Assembly (NCBI GenBank): GCA_030847615.1 | Contig: JAUMIR010000001.1 | Coordinates: 177,711,001 to 177,775,000, forward strand | Direction: 5' to 3' | DNA: 64,000 nt | Source of the DNA: Gambelia wislizenii | Taxonomy: Eukaryota > Chordata > Lepidosauria > Squamata > Crotaphytidae | Part shown: piece after piece, positions 54,405 through 64,000 of the stretch | How the letters are laid out: each line of letters begins with the position of its first letter | Numbering within the stretch: position 1 is the stretch's first letter | Notes under the pieces: model-generated | Databases searched by the model: none | What the model was told of the DNA's origin: nothing | What the model saw: the letters and a program-made list of their open reading frames with translations, nothing else | Made by a program: the position numbers and the translations under genes

Positions 54405-56545
54405 GGCATATCCTTGGAGATGCTTGATACAACCACCTTTCTGATATTAAGTAGGTCTAGGTCTGCAGATTGATTGCACTTATTTATCACCTGTTGACCT
54501 TTTCACAGCTGCCAAGGTGATGCACAGTCAATGCAAACTTTCACAAACTGAAGGAGAACCAGGACAAAATGAACTTAAGAATAAAAAGAGAGAGAGAGAA
54601 GCTGAGTGAAACCTAAACCTAAACTGACAAGTTAATCAGTGAGAGCAGGTCCTGTTACCAACATCTCACTAACACTTGTGGTAATGCATTGCCTACTTTC
54701 TAACCGGAGGGGGGGGGTGGAATCACAGTACAGGAGTAGATTATATATTTCACATTGAGAACTCAAGTTCAGTCCTTGGTATCTCTACTGGAAAACATCT
54801 CAGGCAACTGGGCTGGGAATACTATTGCCTGGAGAAAACTTTGCTGGGCAGAACAAATAATACTGACCTTGGATGGACCTCTATTTTCCATTTGTATCAT
54901 GCAGCTTTTATAGGTCCACACATAATTCCTCAGGTTATCATTAAACAGGATACAGGCACAGGAGTAATAAAGCACAATCAGAGAGGAGATAAATGAACAA
55001 ATACTCCTCTCTCCAAATGTTCCAGGACTACATTCTTTCCCTAAAGTAGTTACATACTTTATCTTAGATGTCTGTCCCCTGGATTGTATTTCTTTGCATC
55101 CTTGAATTGTTCACCTTGCCACTAGTTCTAACTTCTGGCAGATGATGGAAATTATGCAGAATTCTTCTTATTCTTCTTCTGGCTGAAAAAGAAAATGTCT
55201 AACTGGAAAGAACCACCAGGCACGTTTATGCCACAGGATGTGGTTAGGGCACATCCTGTATAATTTTACAGTAATCACACAGTTTGCAGAAATCTCTCTC
55301 CTACTGCTTATCCACACACACACCCAGGACAAGGGACATTTTAGGTGGATCTAAGCAGGGGGAACCCAGGATGGTGGTGGTGGATTCTCATGTGTTCTGT
55401 TCTCCTCTATATTTCTCATAGCAAGGGGAAAGGTTGACATTGCTGTTGGTCCTTTTCCTTGGTGAAAATACCCTTTAACTTGCTTGACTTTATGTCAGGT
55501 CAGTATGTTAAGGCTAAATAACCCTCTTCAAGTGACTGTGAGGAAGCAATTCTGTGGATTTGTATGGTTCCTCTGTTTACATCATGTTGTGCCTATCCTG
55601 GAGATATTAAATGTTTTTTATAGTTAATGCATTTATATTCTGCTTTCCCTCCATCATGAAACTCGAGGCATCATACGCGAGGTTCCCGGGTGATCACTCC
55701 TCCCATAGGAGACTGCCCCAAATCTAAAATCATTGGGGAGGGCCTGCTATGTATCTCACTGCCAAGTGAGACTGCGCTGGTAGATACAAAAGTAGCAGCA
55801 CCCTGAGTCTAGAACCCCCTCCCAAGGAAGGTCGGGCTGGTTTTATTCTGAGTTTCTAGCAGGCAGTGAAGTCTCTGCTGTTTTGCATGGCTTTTGGCAT
55901 CATGCATATTGTCCATGATGCCAAATGCCACCCACATTTCTCATAATATATATCTTTGGGGGGAAGGGCAAGTGGTATTCCCAAGCATGTTTGTGCGTCA
56001 TTTGTACCTATAAATACTTTTGTGTGTTCTCTGAAAGATACAAATTCTAAAATACCATGTTGTTGTTGTTGTCATAGAACTGTTCTTGGCCTGTTCTTCT
56101 GGGTTTACTCCTTGTCTGAAGGATTTAGGCAGATTGTGCACTTTCTTTGACAACTGGTAGCCTTCAGTGAAGTGAGCTGTTAAAATGTACCATATTCATT
56201 GATTAAAAAAAAAAAACAGGCAAAAAGTGAATCACAGCTATTTGTAACTGGGAGGGAACAGACCTGTTTGAAAGAATCCCTTCTTAAACTATAAAACTTT
56301 TCATGTGCAGTGACAGTTAGTTGTAAAACAAATTACCTGTACTACTGTTTCTGTCTCAGGCTATGACTTGCAGAAATTGATTGTTTTCAGTATTCAAGGA
56401 AAGTGGAAACTGCTTATATTTGGTCCCTTTCCTTTTATGTTGACTTCAAGATACTGAAAACTGTTTTAAAATATTCAAGATGTAAATTTCTTGATGTGTC
56501 CTGTTCAGTGTCTGTGTCTCTCCACCACCCACATTATTCATAGGG
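54405..56545. other. no gene recognised
   Basis: Intronic sequence. About 55615-55730 reads like a decayed retroposon 3' end on the minus strand (TTTATATTCTGCTTTCCCTCC, then TCCCGGGTGATCACTCC), not placed further. An A-run lies near 56205. Confidence 0.4.
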
Positions 56546-56546
56546 C

Positions 56547-56985
56547 TTGTCTACACTGGCATCTTAATATGAGACCAATCCGCAGCACTGTGCACTATCA
56601 CAGACATGTAGTCCACATTCATCTCATGGGTGTCCCATTCTGACCTCAGCAGAAGCGCCAGCAGCGACCAGGCTCTCACAGGAATCTGCTTAGCCGATGA
56701 GGCAGTGGTGGTGGCAGCTCCAAAGAGGATCCATCCCTGCACTTTTCAGCACAGCATAAGGGAGATGATGCCACGTTTGTGTGTGGCCAATTGGATCGGG
56801 TCAAATCAAGCCTGATCCAATTGTCCAGACAACAAAAGAATGAGAGGCACTCCGGAGTTTCCTGTGGTTTCTCTTAAGCTGGATTAATGGCTTAATAAAG
56901 TGGATTCACTGCATGTGTTGTCTGGACACATCACACTGGATCCAGGGTAAATTCAGTTTATTTCCTTAGTATAGACAAGCCTATA
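56547..56985. mobile_element. TA-flanked MITE, family F
   Basis: Ends are TAGGGCTTGTCTACACTGG and the mirror TAGTATAGACAAGCCTA. The TA-GGGCTTGTCTA terminus is shared with families D and E, but the interior (CATGGGTGTCCC, CTGACCTCAGCAGAAGCGCC, TGGATCGGGTC) is different. Non-coding. Confidence 0.65.
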
Positions 56986-57451
56986 GTCTTTCCACTGTTC
57001 ACAGCTAGTGAATGGATGAGAATTCTTATCCACATATGTCATATTTTAAGCATTTATAGCTCAAACTATATACTTAAATATATCTAAATTGTAAACTCAC
57101 ATAGTAAACCCACATTTTATAAGCAAATACCTATGTAATCTTAACATTTGTGGATTTTTTACTGAACCTTTAAGCTTCTTTGTGTGATTAAACAGAAGAG
57201 CACCAGAGCACCATTTATAAAGTCCGGTTTATGTTTTAGCTAGTGTAGATCCTATGTGTGTATTAAGTGTTTGGAAATACAAAAAGTATAACTAAATGAC
57301 ATGCCTCCCTGTCCCACCATTAGAATTCTACATGTGTTGTGACAAACTGAAAGGATTCAGAATAGTAGTCTAATATCATGTTATCTTAAATTAAATATTG
57401 ATTAAATGCCTCCTATAAAACATGTATTTTCTGTTTTTTTCTCTCTTTTAG

Positions 57452-57517
57452 GGTAAACAATGGAATCCTTGGATAAAACAATCAATAGCTACCTGGATGT
57501 TTGGCTGGGCCCAAGAG
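57452..57517 (+). other. ELOVL5: start-codon exon (exon 2) of the ELOVL5-like gene
   Basis: A pyrimidine-rich tract (57431-57449) ends in TTTTAG, giving an AG acceptor at 57450-57451. The exon is 66 bp and is followed by the donor GTATGG at 57518. The first eight bases are untranslated (GGTAAACA). Splice sites and strong ATG context agree with each other. The exon is too short to appear as a long frame. Confidence 0.75.
57460..57517 (+). CDS. ELOVL5: amino terminus of an ELOVL5-like fatty acid elongase (partial)
   Basis: ELOVL5 is an endoplasmic-reticulum membrane enzyme that catalyses the condensation step in elongating C18-C20 polyunsaturated fatty acids. The exon encodes MESLDKTINSYLDVWLGPR plus the first base (G) of the next codon, phase 1. 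In ELOVL5 this position is followed by Asp, a GAT/GAC codon split G|A(T/C), in the LGPRD block before the first membrane helix, and the length up to that point matches. The context at the ATG is A at -3 and G at +4. The leader and lone coding start fit the exon structure of ELOVL5, where exon 1 is untranslated. ELOVL2 is the nearest alternative, but its amino end is longer. The rest of the gene lies downstream of this window. Confidence 0.72.
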
Positions 57518-57574
57518 GTATGGACTTTGAGAGGGACTGAGCTATTTGGGTTCTTGATCAAGAGTGGCAAGGTT

Positions 57575-57695
57575 CAGCCCTGCAGATGTTCTTGCACTGC
57601 AGTTCCCATCAGCTGTAGCTCACATAGCCACTTGTGAGGAAAGCTGGCAGTTGCAGCCTGACAACATCTGAAGGCCATCTCTTTGCCCACCTGTG
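57575..57695. repeat. fold-back MITE, 'gttggactacaactcccag' class
   Basis: GCCCTGCAGATGTTCTTGCACTG and the returning CAGTTGCAGCCTGACAACATCTG, with CCCATCAGC/GCTGGC inside. Lies just inside intron 2. Confidence 0.55.
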
Positions 57696-57764
57696 TTCTA
57701 GCTACCGTAGTTGTAAAACTAACAATGGAAATATTTCCCATTGCATGTTCATGTATTGCACCCT

Positions 57765-57985
57765 TGAATAGCAATAGCATTGATATTTATATACCTCTTA
57801 TTGGTGCCAAAGTACTCCCTAAGGGGTTTATAGTGTGTTTAGCTAATAGCCTCCACAAGCCAAGTACTCATTTTACTGACCTACAGAAGGATAGAACGCT
57901 GAGTCAACCTTGGATCGAACTCATAACCTGGTGGCTTGCAGTACTGGCATTTAACAACTGCTCCACCAGGCCTCCTGGTGTACTA
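57765..57985 (-). repeat. tRNA-derived SINE with L2-like tail
   Basis: Minus-strand head with box-A-like GTGGAGCAGTTGTTAAATGCC and box-B-like TATGAGTTCGATCC is followed by GTCAGTAAAATGAGTACTTGG and ends in a GTATATAAATATCAATGC tail. Same family as 19835-20045. Confidence 0.65.
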
Positions 57986-58232
57986 AAGTATAAAACTTAA
58001 CTTCATTTGCATCAAAATTGAGCAGGACCTGAGCGAATCAGGCCCTCCTGATATAAAAGTCTGCAAGGAAAGCAAATACGTAAACCCAGATAGAATGCTT
58101 CAGTCCATCACAAAGGGGCTCATATATTTATATCCCTGTATGTTTACCTGACATATAGTAGAGTATCAATGCTTTTAATATTTTTAAATATCTGTGACTT
58201 TTATTAGAATTCAGTTATAGGTATTCTGAAGC

Positions 58233-58940
58233 CCTCTCCAGTGACGCCCCCTTGTCGTGGGAGAGAGGCTTGCGTACCCTAATGACGTTTTGAGCTATGC
58301 TGGCGGTGGCATAATAGCCACCGGTAGGGTCTCCCATGCCAGACAGGTCAAAACCGAAGGGTCTGACAAAGAGCGTCAAAGGGCAGGATGGGCTCTCTAG
58401 CCTTGTGGCAACCGTCCTAGGAGAAGGAAAACTCTAATCCCAAACCCGGGCAGATGGTGCTCGTCCAACCCTGTAAGGTCAACCATCTAAGAGAAGGAAA
58501 CTCTAATCAAACCTACGGCCCGAGGACCTCGCTGCCACGTCCATGCTTGCAAGGCCACGGCAGATGAATCTCTGGTTTAAAGGGTGAGGCCAGTTCTGTG
58601 CACGCTGCGCTCCACCAGAAAAATCCATTGCACAGGCTCGAAGGACAAATCCATTTCCAAAAAAGCCCTGTAGCGACTGGCGAGGGACGAAACCGGCAGG
58701 TGTAAAGATGCACTGGAAGCCGCAGCCCCAACCCTGCATGCAGGCGGTTCAGGACATTGGTCGCTCAAGCCTGACCCGGGAGATGACAGTCTTGTTCGGC
58801 AGCATTCTGAACGACCAAGCAGCCTTTTTTAAGGAGAGCACTGCTTGCTCCATATGGAGAGGGGCCTAGAAAAGGTGGCCTAAAGAAAGCTCATCCCCAA
58901 CTACCTGGTTGGCTAGCCGCGGCCAACGGGAATCTTCTGA
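58233..58940 (+). promoter_or_regulatory. LINE 5' leader with extended stem structure
   Basis: The leader can pair TGGGAGA (about 58258) with TCTCCCA (about 58330) across a GGTGGC-ATAATA-GCCACC hairpin. It carries a partial tandem duplication (GAGAAGGAAAACTCTAATC near 58421 and GAGAAGGAAACTCTAATC near 58491). It probably holds the internal promoter. A ribozyme-like fold is possible but not shown. Confidence 0.5.
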
Positions 58941-59030
58941 TGCGGTCAAACCAAGGCAAAGAAACAAAGGCACACACCGGCCTCCAAAGGTGTAAATAAA
59001 CTGACACTTGCATGCTGGAACATCAGAACC

Positions 59031-62000
59031 ATGCAAGACTCTAAAGATAGTGGACGGCCTGAGCGTCGTTCTGCCCTAATAGCCCTTGAACTATCACGGC
59101 TTAATATTGACATCGCTGCTCTTAGTGAAGTTCGCTTCCATGAGGAAGGCAGCCTTAAAGAACATGGCGCCGGCTACACACTTTACTGGTCTGGCAAACC
59201 CAAAACCGAAAAACATCTTTCAGGAGTAGGCTTCATGATTAAAAACTCCATTGCCTCTAAACTCGAAACCTTGCCAACAGGACACTCTGATCGCATTATT
59301 TCCTTACGCCTCCCACATGTTGTTCTCTTTAGTGTATATGCCCCAACTATGCAAGCCGACCCTGTAGAGAAAGACAAATTCTACACAGACCTATGCCAAC
59401 TCATACAAAAAGTCCCTGTAGAAGATAAAATTATTATACTTGGTGACTTCAATGCCAGAGTAGGAAAGAATTCCGAAGCCTGGAAAGGTGTCTTAGGCAA
59501 GCATGGTGTTGGAAATTGCAATGATAACGGACGCCTCCTGCTAGAGTTCTGTGCAGAACAACAGCTGACTATTACAAACACAATCTTTCAGCAGAAAGAT
59601 AGCTTGAAGACAACCTGGATGCATCCCCGATCCAAACATTGGCACCTCATTGACTACGTTCTAGTCCGTCAGAGAGACATTCGTGATGTCCGTCATACCC
59701 GAGTGATGCCCAGTGCAGAATGCCAAACAGATCATCGCCTCGTCAGATGTAAACTAAATCTTCATCTTAAGTTCAAACCTAAGAGGGGTGGCATCTTAAA
59801 GAAGAGGCTCCAAGTCAACAATCTTCAACAAGCTACCATGAGAGACAACTTCCAGGCAAACCTACAAACGAAACTTGAAGACCATCCTACAGATCCTTCT
59901 CCTACAGTGCTTTGGCAACATATCAAAAACAGTATCCTCCAGTCTGCAGAAGAATCCCTCGGGTTCTCCCACAAGAAAAATCAAGACTGGTTTGATGAAA
60001 ACAACCAAGAGATCCAGGAGCTGTTGGCAAGGAAGAGAGCTGCTCACCAGGCATACCTCGCCCAGCCAACCTGTCATGTAAGAAAAGCAGCTTTCCGCCT
60101 CACATGTAGCAAACTACAACAAAAACTCCGAGACATGCAGAACAAGTGGTGGATCAATTTAGCAGAAAAGACACAACGCTGTGCAGATCTGGGTGATCAT
60201 AGAGGATTTTATGAAGCTCTTAAAGCAGTGTTTGGACCTACTTATCAGGTCCAAAGCTCCTTATACAGTACAGATGGTGAAACATTAATTACTGATAAAG
60301 CCTCCATCCTAAATCGTTGGGCCAAACATTTTCAAAGTCTCTTTAGCGCCAACCGAGTAGTCCAAGCCTCAGCTATCCAATATATGATACAAAAACCAAT
60401 GAAAAATGAATTGGACATAGCTCCCACTTTGGAAGAGACCCTTATGGCCATACAGCAGATGAAAAACGGCAAGGCAGCTGGGATTGATGGAATCCCACCT
60501 GAAGTTTGGAAACACGGAGGTCATGCACTCCACGAAAAATTCCACGAATTCCTTGTGAATTGCTGGGAAAAAGGGGAACTGCCATCAGACCTCCGAGATG
60601 CAGTCATCATCACCCTGTACAAGAAAAAAGGAGCAAAATCCGACTGCTCAAACTATCGAGGCATAACACTGCTCTCTATTGCTGGAAAAATCCTTGCAAG
60701 GATACTCCTGAACAGATTAGTTCCTGCTATTGCAGAAGAACTTCTCCCTGAAAGCCAATGTGGCTTCAGAGCCAATAGGAGTACTACAGACATGGTATTT
60801 GCCCTTAGGCAACTGCAAGAAAAATGTAGGGAGCAGAACAAGGGTCTCTATGTAACATTTGTCGACCTCACCAAAGCCTTTGACACTGTAAGTAGAAAAG
60901 GTCTGTGGCAGATCCTGGAAAAACTAGGATGTCCCCCCAAATTCCTTAAAATGATTATCTTGCTACACGAGGGCCAGCGTGGTCAAGTCAGATATGGCGA
61001 TGCTCTTTCAGAGCCCTTTCTAATAACTAATGGAGTGAAGCAAGGTTGTGTTCTTGCACCAACTTTATTTACAATCTTCTTTAGCACGATGCTCCAAAGG
61101 GCTATGGCAGAGCTTGAAGAAGACGACGGCATCTATATACGCTACCGTACTGATGGTAGCTTGTTTAACTTAAGCCGTCTGAGGGCTCACACTAAGACTC
61201 TAAACTATCTAGTCCGTGAGCTGCTCTTCGCCGATGATGCTGCCCTTGTTGCCCACACAGAAGCAGCTCTGCAGCGCCTAACGTCCTGCTTTGCAACAGC
61301 TGCAGAGCTGTTTGGGCTAGAAGTCAACCTGAAGAAAACAGAAGTTCTTTACCAGCCTGCACCACAGGACAAACACCACCACCCCCACATTGCCGTCGGC
61401 AAATCAGTGCTCAAGTCCGTTCAGCAGTTCACCTACCTGGGAAGCATCATCTCCTCAGATGCCAAGATTGACAAAGAGATCGATCACAGATTAGCAAAGG
61501 CATATAGTGCATTTGGAAGACTTCACAAAAGAGTCTGGAGCAATAAACACCTGAGGCAAAGCACAAAAATCAGTGTGTATAGAGCCATCGTACTGTCTAT
61601 CCTCCTTTATGGATCTGAAACATGGGTTACCTATCGCCACCACCTACGACTCCTCGAGCGCTTTCATCAGCGCTGTCTACGCACAATCCTAAATATACAC
61701 TGGACTGACTATGTGATGAATGTTGCTGTCCTTGAACAAGCAGGGATCACCAGCATTGAGGCCATGATATTGAGAACACAGCTGCGCTGGGCAGGGCACG
61801 TTTCTAGGATGGAGGACCATCGCCTCCCAAAAATACTACTCTACGGTGAACTCGCCACGGGTCAGCGTAAGAGGGGCGCTCCAAAAAAGCGATACAAAGA
61901 CTCCCTGAAACAACATCTCAGGCTTGGCCAAATTGATCACCAACAGTGGTCCGCCCTGGCCTCACATCGGGAGGCATGGAGACGCAATATCCACAATGCT

Positions 62001-62189
62001 GCAGCCTTATTTGAGAACTCACGACGAACAAGTCTTGAAGAGAAACGACAACGCAGAAAGAATCACAACCCAAAAACATCACCCAAGGAGACCTTCTGCT
62101 GCGCTTTTTGCAACCGGACTTGTTTATCTCGGATTGGCCTTTTTAGTCATCAGCGTGCTTGCAGAAGGCGCGGGATGAGTCCTTCCTGA
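59031..62189 (+). CDS. LINE ORF: APE endonuclease-reverse transcriptase with zinc-finger
   Basis: 1052 codons, intact. The endonuclease nicks target DNA. Motifs are LSEVRFHEEG (catalytic Glu, about residue 38), GDFNARVG (about 138), YVLVRQRDIRD and TDHRLV (about 234). RT follows: LYKKKG...NYRGITLLSIAGKILARI, ESQCGFRANRSTTDM, YVTFVDLTKAFDTV, GVKQGCVLAPTLF, and FADD at residues 733-736. The carboxy end has the thumb-like ETWVTYRHHLRLLERFHQRC, WAGHVSRM, and a C2HC finger (CCAFC...HQRAC, about 1023-1046). The frame is open upstream of this ATG to 58941 and encodes LACWNIRT, the conserved first endonuclease motif, without an AUG. The real start is therefore probably upstream (see findings). Confidence 0.9.
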   Translation: MQDSKDSGRPERRSALIALELSRLNIDIAALSEVRFHEEGSLKEHGAGYTLYWSGKPKTEKHLSGVGFMIKNSIASKLETLPTGHSDRIISLRLPHVVLFSVYAPTMQADPVEKDKFYTDLCQLIQKVPVEDKIIILGDFNARVGKNSEAWKGVLGKHGVGNCNDNGRLLLEFCAEQQLTITNTIFQQKDSLKTTWMHPRSKHWHLIDYVLVRQRDIRDVRHTRVMPSAECQTDHRLVRCKLNLHLKFKPKRGGILKKRLQVNNLQQATMRDNFQANLQTKLEDHPTDPSPTVLWQHIKNSILQSAEESLGFSHKKNQDWFDENNQEIQELLARKRAAHQAYLAQPTCHVRKAAFRLTCSKLQQKLRDMQNKWWINLAEKTQRCADLGDHRGFYEALKAVFGPTYQVQSSLYSTDGETLITDKASILNRWAKHFQSLFSANRVVQASAIQYMIQKPMKNELDIAPTLEETLMAIQQMKNGKAAGIDGIPPEVWKHGGHALHEKFHEFLVNCWEKGELPSDLRDAVIITLYKKKGAKSDCSNYRGITLLSIAGKILARILLNRLVPAIAEELLPESQCGFRANRSTTDMVFALRQLQEKCREQNKGLYVTFVDLTKAFDTVSRKGLWQILEKLGCPPKFLKMIILLHEGQRGQVRYGDALSEPFLITNGVKQGCVLAPTLFTIFFSTMLQRAMAELEEDDGIYIRYRTDGSLFNLSRLRAHTKTLNYLVRELLFADDAALVAHTEAALQRLTSCFATAAELFGLEVNLKKTEVLYQPAPQDKHHHPHIAVGKSVLKSVQQFTYLGSIISSDAKIDKEIDHRLAKAYSAFGRLHKRVWSNKHLRQSTKISVYRAIVLSILLYGSETWVTYRHHLRLLERFHQRCLRTILNIHWTDYVMNVAVLEQAGITSIEAMILRTQLRWAGHVSRMEDHRLPKILLYGELATGQRKRGAPKKRYKDSLKQHLRLGQIDHQQWSALASHREAWRRNIHNAAALFENSRRTSLEEKRQRRKNHNPKTSPKETFCCAFCNRTCLSRIGLFSHQRACRRRGMSPS

Positions 62190-62414
62190 ATCTTCGTTTG
62201 CGAAGAAAAGCCAGAGAGAGAGAGATTCTGAAGCTCCTGCCCCATAGAAGCTCCATTGGAACCTTAGCCTGATTTATAATTTGAGGAAAGTGGCATATAA
62301 TTTTTAAAATATGAATTCTCCCAAGCCAAACACAGACAAAACTACCTGGAACAACATTCATTAGCATAGTGAGTGAACAGCTTATTTCTGCACTAAATCC
62401 ACTATGCCCCAAAA

Positions 62415-62500
62415 AAGGATCCTTTGGCTTTGCTGGCTGAGGCTGATGGGCGTTGCACTCCAACAACAAGTAGAAGGTCACAGTTTTCCCAATTGTATCT
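62415..62500. repeat. fold-back MITE fragment
   Basis: GGCTGAGGCTGATGGGCGTTGC and ACTCCAACAACAAG resemble one arm of the 'gttggactacaactcccag' class, partially matched. Confidence 0.4.
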
Positions 62501-63175
62501 CAGAACTGCTGCTGTTCTACCTCTGTTGGTGTTGCTCCATGGACTATATGAGCTCTCTTGCTCTCACTTACTTTGTGTGTGTGTCTTTGTGTTAGGCATC
62601 CCTCTGTGTTGCGTTAGATATCCTTCATTGGAATTCCCCAGGAACCTTCACTGATCTCCTCCTTTGTCCTCAGCCAGCTCATGGTTGGCTTGGTATAGTT
62701 GGCACACAATGTGCGTCCACGTGTTCTTACTACTTTCCAGGCCAAAATGCTGTACTGGTATTCAGTGCTGACATGAAACTACTTGCATGAGAAGCCTGTT
62801 CATATTACTGGCAAGCTCAAAAACTCAGTCAGTTAATAGATTCATAAACAGTTTATCAGTTTCACAGCCGCACTGGGAACAGCAAATACTGAAATTGCCC
62901 CTCATTAGTAGATGTTAAATAATTATGGATACAATCCAAACAAATTATGTTCTGCAAAAAAGATTTGAGCATACATATTAGGTTACATAACTCAATGGTG
63001 GCCTGTATGCTTTGGAGAGATTTCTAGGTTTGAGTCTTGGCATACTCACTTAAATGGTTCTAAGGCAGCACAGTTAGGAAAGAGTTCTGCCCAGAACCAG
63101 GAGGTACTGCTGCCTGTCAGAACAGATTGCAGTAAGCTAGTTCAGCCTAAATTCTAATGGTGTAAAACAGCTTAA
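62500..63175. other. no recognised feature
   Basis: Intronic sequence with short frames only. Confidence 0.45.
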
Positions 63176-63176
63176 T

Positions 63177-63692
63177 AAGGCTTGTCTGCATGGGCTAAAT
63201 ACCCCATCATGCCCCCGTCTCAGAGCCCTGCAGTCCATATGACACAGGGCATTTGCTCTGTTCTGCCCCCGGGCAGTCCTTACCAACCCTGGGGAATAGA
63301 TGGAGCTCACATGGGGAGAAGGCAGGGTAGGGCCCAATAAAGTGTTACAAGAAAATACCCAGAACCGAATTGGGCCCCGTATGTCCTCAGCAGCCTGTTC
63401 GGCATGCCAGCCTTCACAGACACCACCATCTTTCTGGTTCTCCCAGAAGCCAGGAAGGAGTCCCTCAGCATATGTCCAAGGCTTGTCACATGCAGGGGGC
63501 CTTCAGTCACATGTTGTGGCCTCCTCCCTGCCTTCCAAATCAGCATAGAAAATGGCAGCAGCAACAGCCTGGCATGCTTGTTTGGACTCCTGTCCATTTT
63601 GTCAAGGTAAAGGGGGAAGAATGGACCAGCTTTGCAGCCAGGATACAGCGAGCCAGCATATCTTGGCTTGTGTAGATGAGTCCATAGGCTCA
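63177..63692. mobile_element. TA-flanked MITE, family D
   Basis: The start AAGGCTTGTCTGCATGGGC and the end GTGTAGATGAGTCCATA are diverged family termini. The interior CAGAGCCCTGCAGTCC, GCATATGTCCAAGGCTTGTCACATG and AGCCAGCATATCTTGGC matches copies at 38283 and 46944. Confidence 0.6.
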
Positions 63693-64000
63693 TATAGTTA
63701 ACCCTCATGCACTAGGATTAAAAAACAAATTTGGCAACATTTGAGTTGTGTGGTATTTTCTGACCCCAACAAGAACTTCAGTGTATTGAAGGGCAGAGTT
63801 CAGGCTATAATGTACACTTTTAAAATTTCCTGACCCTGGTGAGAATGCCATTGTCTCTCCAGCCACCTCTATGTTGATTTCCCTCAAATGCGGCCAACCT
63901 ACTAACAAGTAGAACATGTGACTTTTCTTTGCTGCCTCATAGTTTTCCAAATAATGGCATAGGGCATTTTTTTTGTTCCAATATACCAGATTGGCTGGAA

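Larger units (their letters stand above)
58233..62224 (+). mobile_element. full-length LINE (non-LTR retrotransposon)
   Basis: 4.0 kb bounded by a 10-bp direct repeat ATTCTGAAGC (58223-58232 and 62225-62234). It has about a 0.7-kb leader rich in hairpins, a long ORF with APE-type endonuclease, RT and a carboxy-terminal zinc-finger, and a short 3' UTR ending in GAAGAAAAGCCAGAGAGAGAGA. The domain order (endonuclease, RT, C2HC, no RNase H) and single ORF suggest an RTE- or Vingi/Ingi-like clade. I cannot place it firmly. Two truncated relatives are at 18070-19042 and 50164-50411. It appears recent. Confidence 0.85.

Noticed and set aside
57460..57517. ELOVL2 rather than ELOVL5
   Set aside because: The distance from Met to LGPR fits ELOVL5. 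ELOVL2 has a longer amino end and its start codon is not in an equivalent short second exon, as far as I know.

Overview
This is non-coding-rich vertebrate DNA, most likely from a squamate reptile, possibly an iguanian lizard. The lineage call rests on the repeats: 5S-rRNA-derived SINEs, tRNA-derived SINEs with RTE-type tails, a BovB-like fragment, CR1 and L2 relics, Penelope-like fragments, a DIRS retrotransposon, and very many fold-back DNA elements. No bacterial or viral gene organisation is present.

The host gene appears to be ELOVL5 (very-long-chain fatty acid elongase 5) on the + strand. A CpG-rich, TATA-less promoter region with a perfect CRE palindrome lies at about 2.5-3.7 kb and may carry a non-coding exon 1 with a donor at 2962/2963. 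About 54.5 kb downstream, a 66-bp exon (57452-57517) has a good acceptor, a strong-context ATG and a phase-1 donor. It encodes MESLDKTINSYLDVWLGPR, which resembles the ELOVL5 amino terminus. On this reading 3-57 kb is intron 1 and 57.5-64 kb is intron 2, and everything else is intronic repeat sequence.

Layout: 0.9-2.5 kb, two fold-back elements, one with a retroposon tail inside it; 2.5-3.7 kb, CpG island; 4.4-21.7 kb, MITEs, SINEs, Tigger-like elements, a BovB-like 3' end, Penelope fragments and a 5'-truncated LINE; 21851-27553, a complete and apparently intact DIRS element (Gag-like, RT-RNase H and tyrosine recombinase frames, 118-bp identical inverted repeats, internal complementary region); 27.9-40.3 kb, nested TA-flanked MITEs and Penelope pieces; 41.2-43.25 kb, a broken L2 LINE on the minus strand; 43.6-57 kb, more MITEs, L2/CR1 tails and microsatellites; 58233-62224, a full-length LINE with an intact 1052-codon ORF and a 10-bp target-site duplication; 62.4-64 kb, further MITEs.

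The two intact retroelements are the main coding content. The DIRS element supplies reverse transcription and tyrosine-recombinase integration. The LINE supplies an endonuclease plus RT. The SINEs carry tails like the RTE/BovB 3' end and were probably mobilised in trans. Family names are from recognition by eye; no database search was possible.
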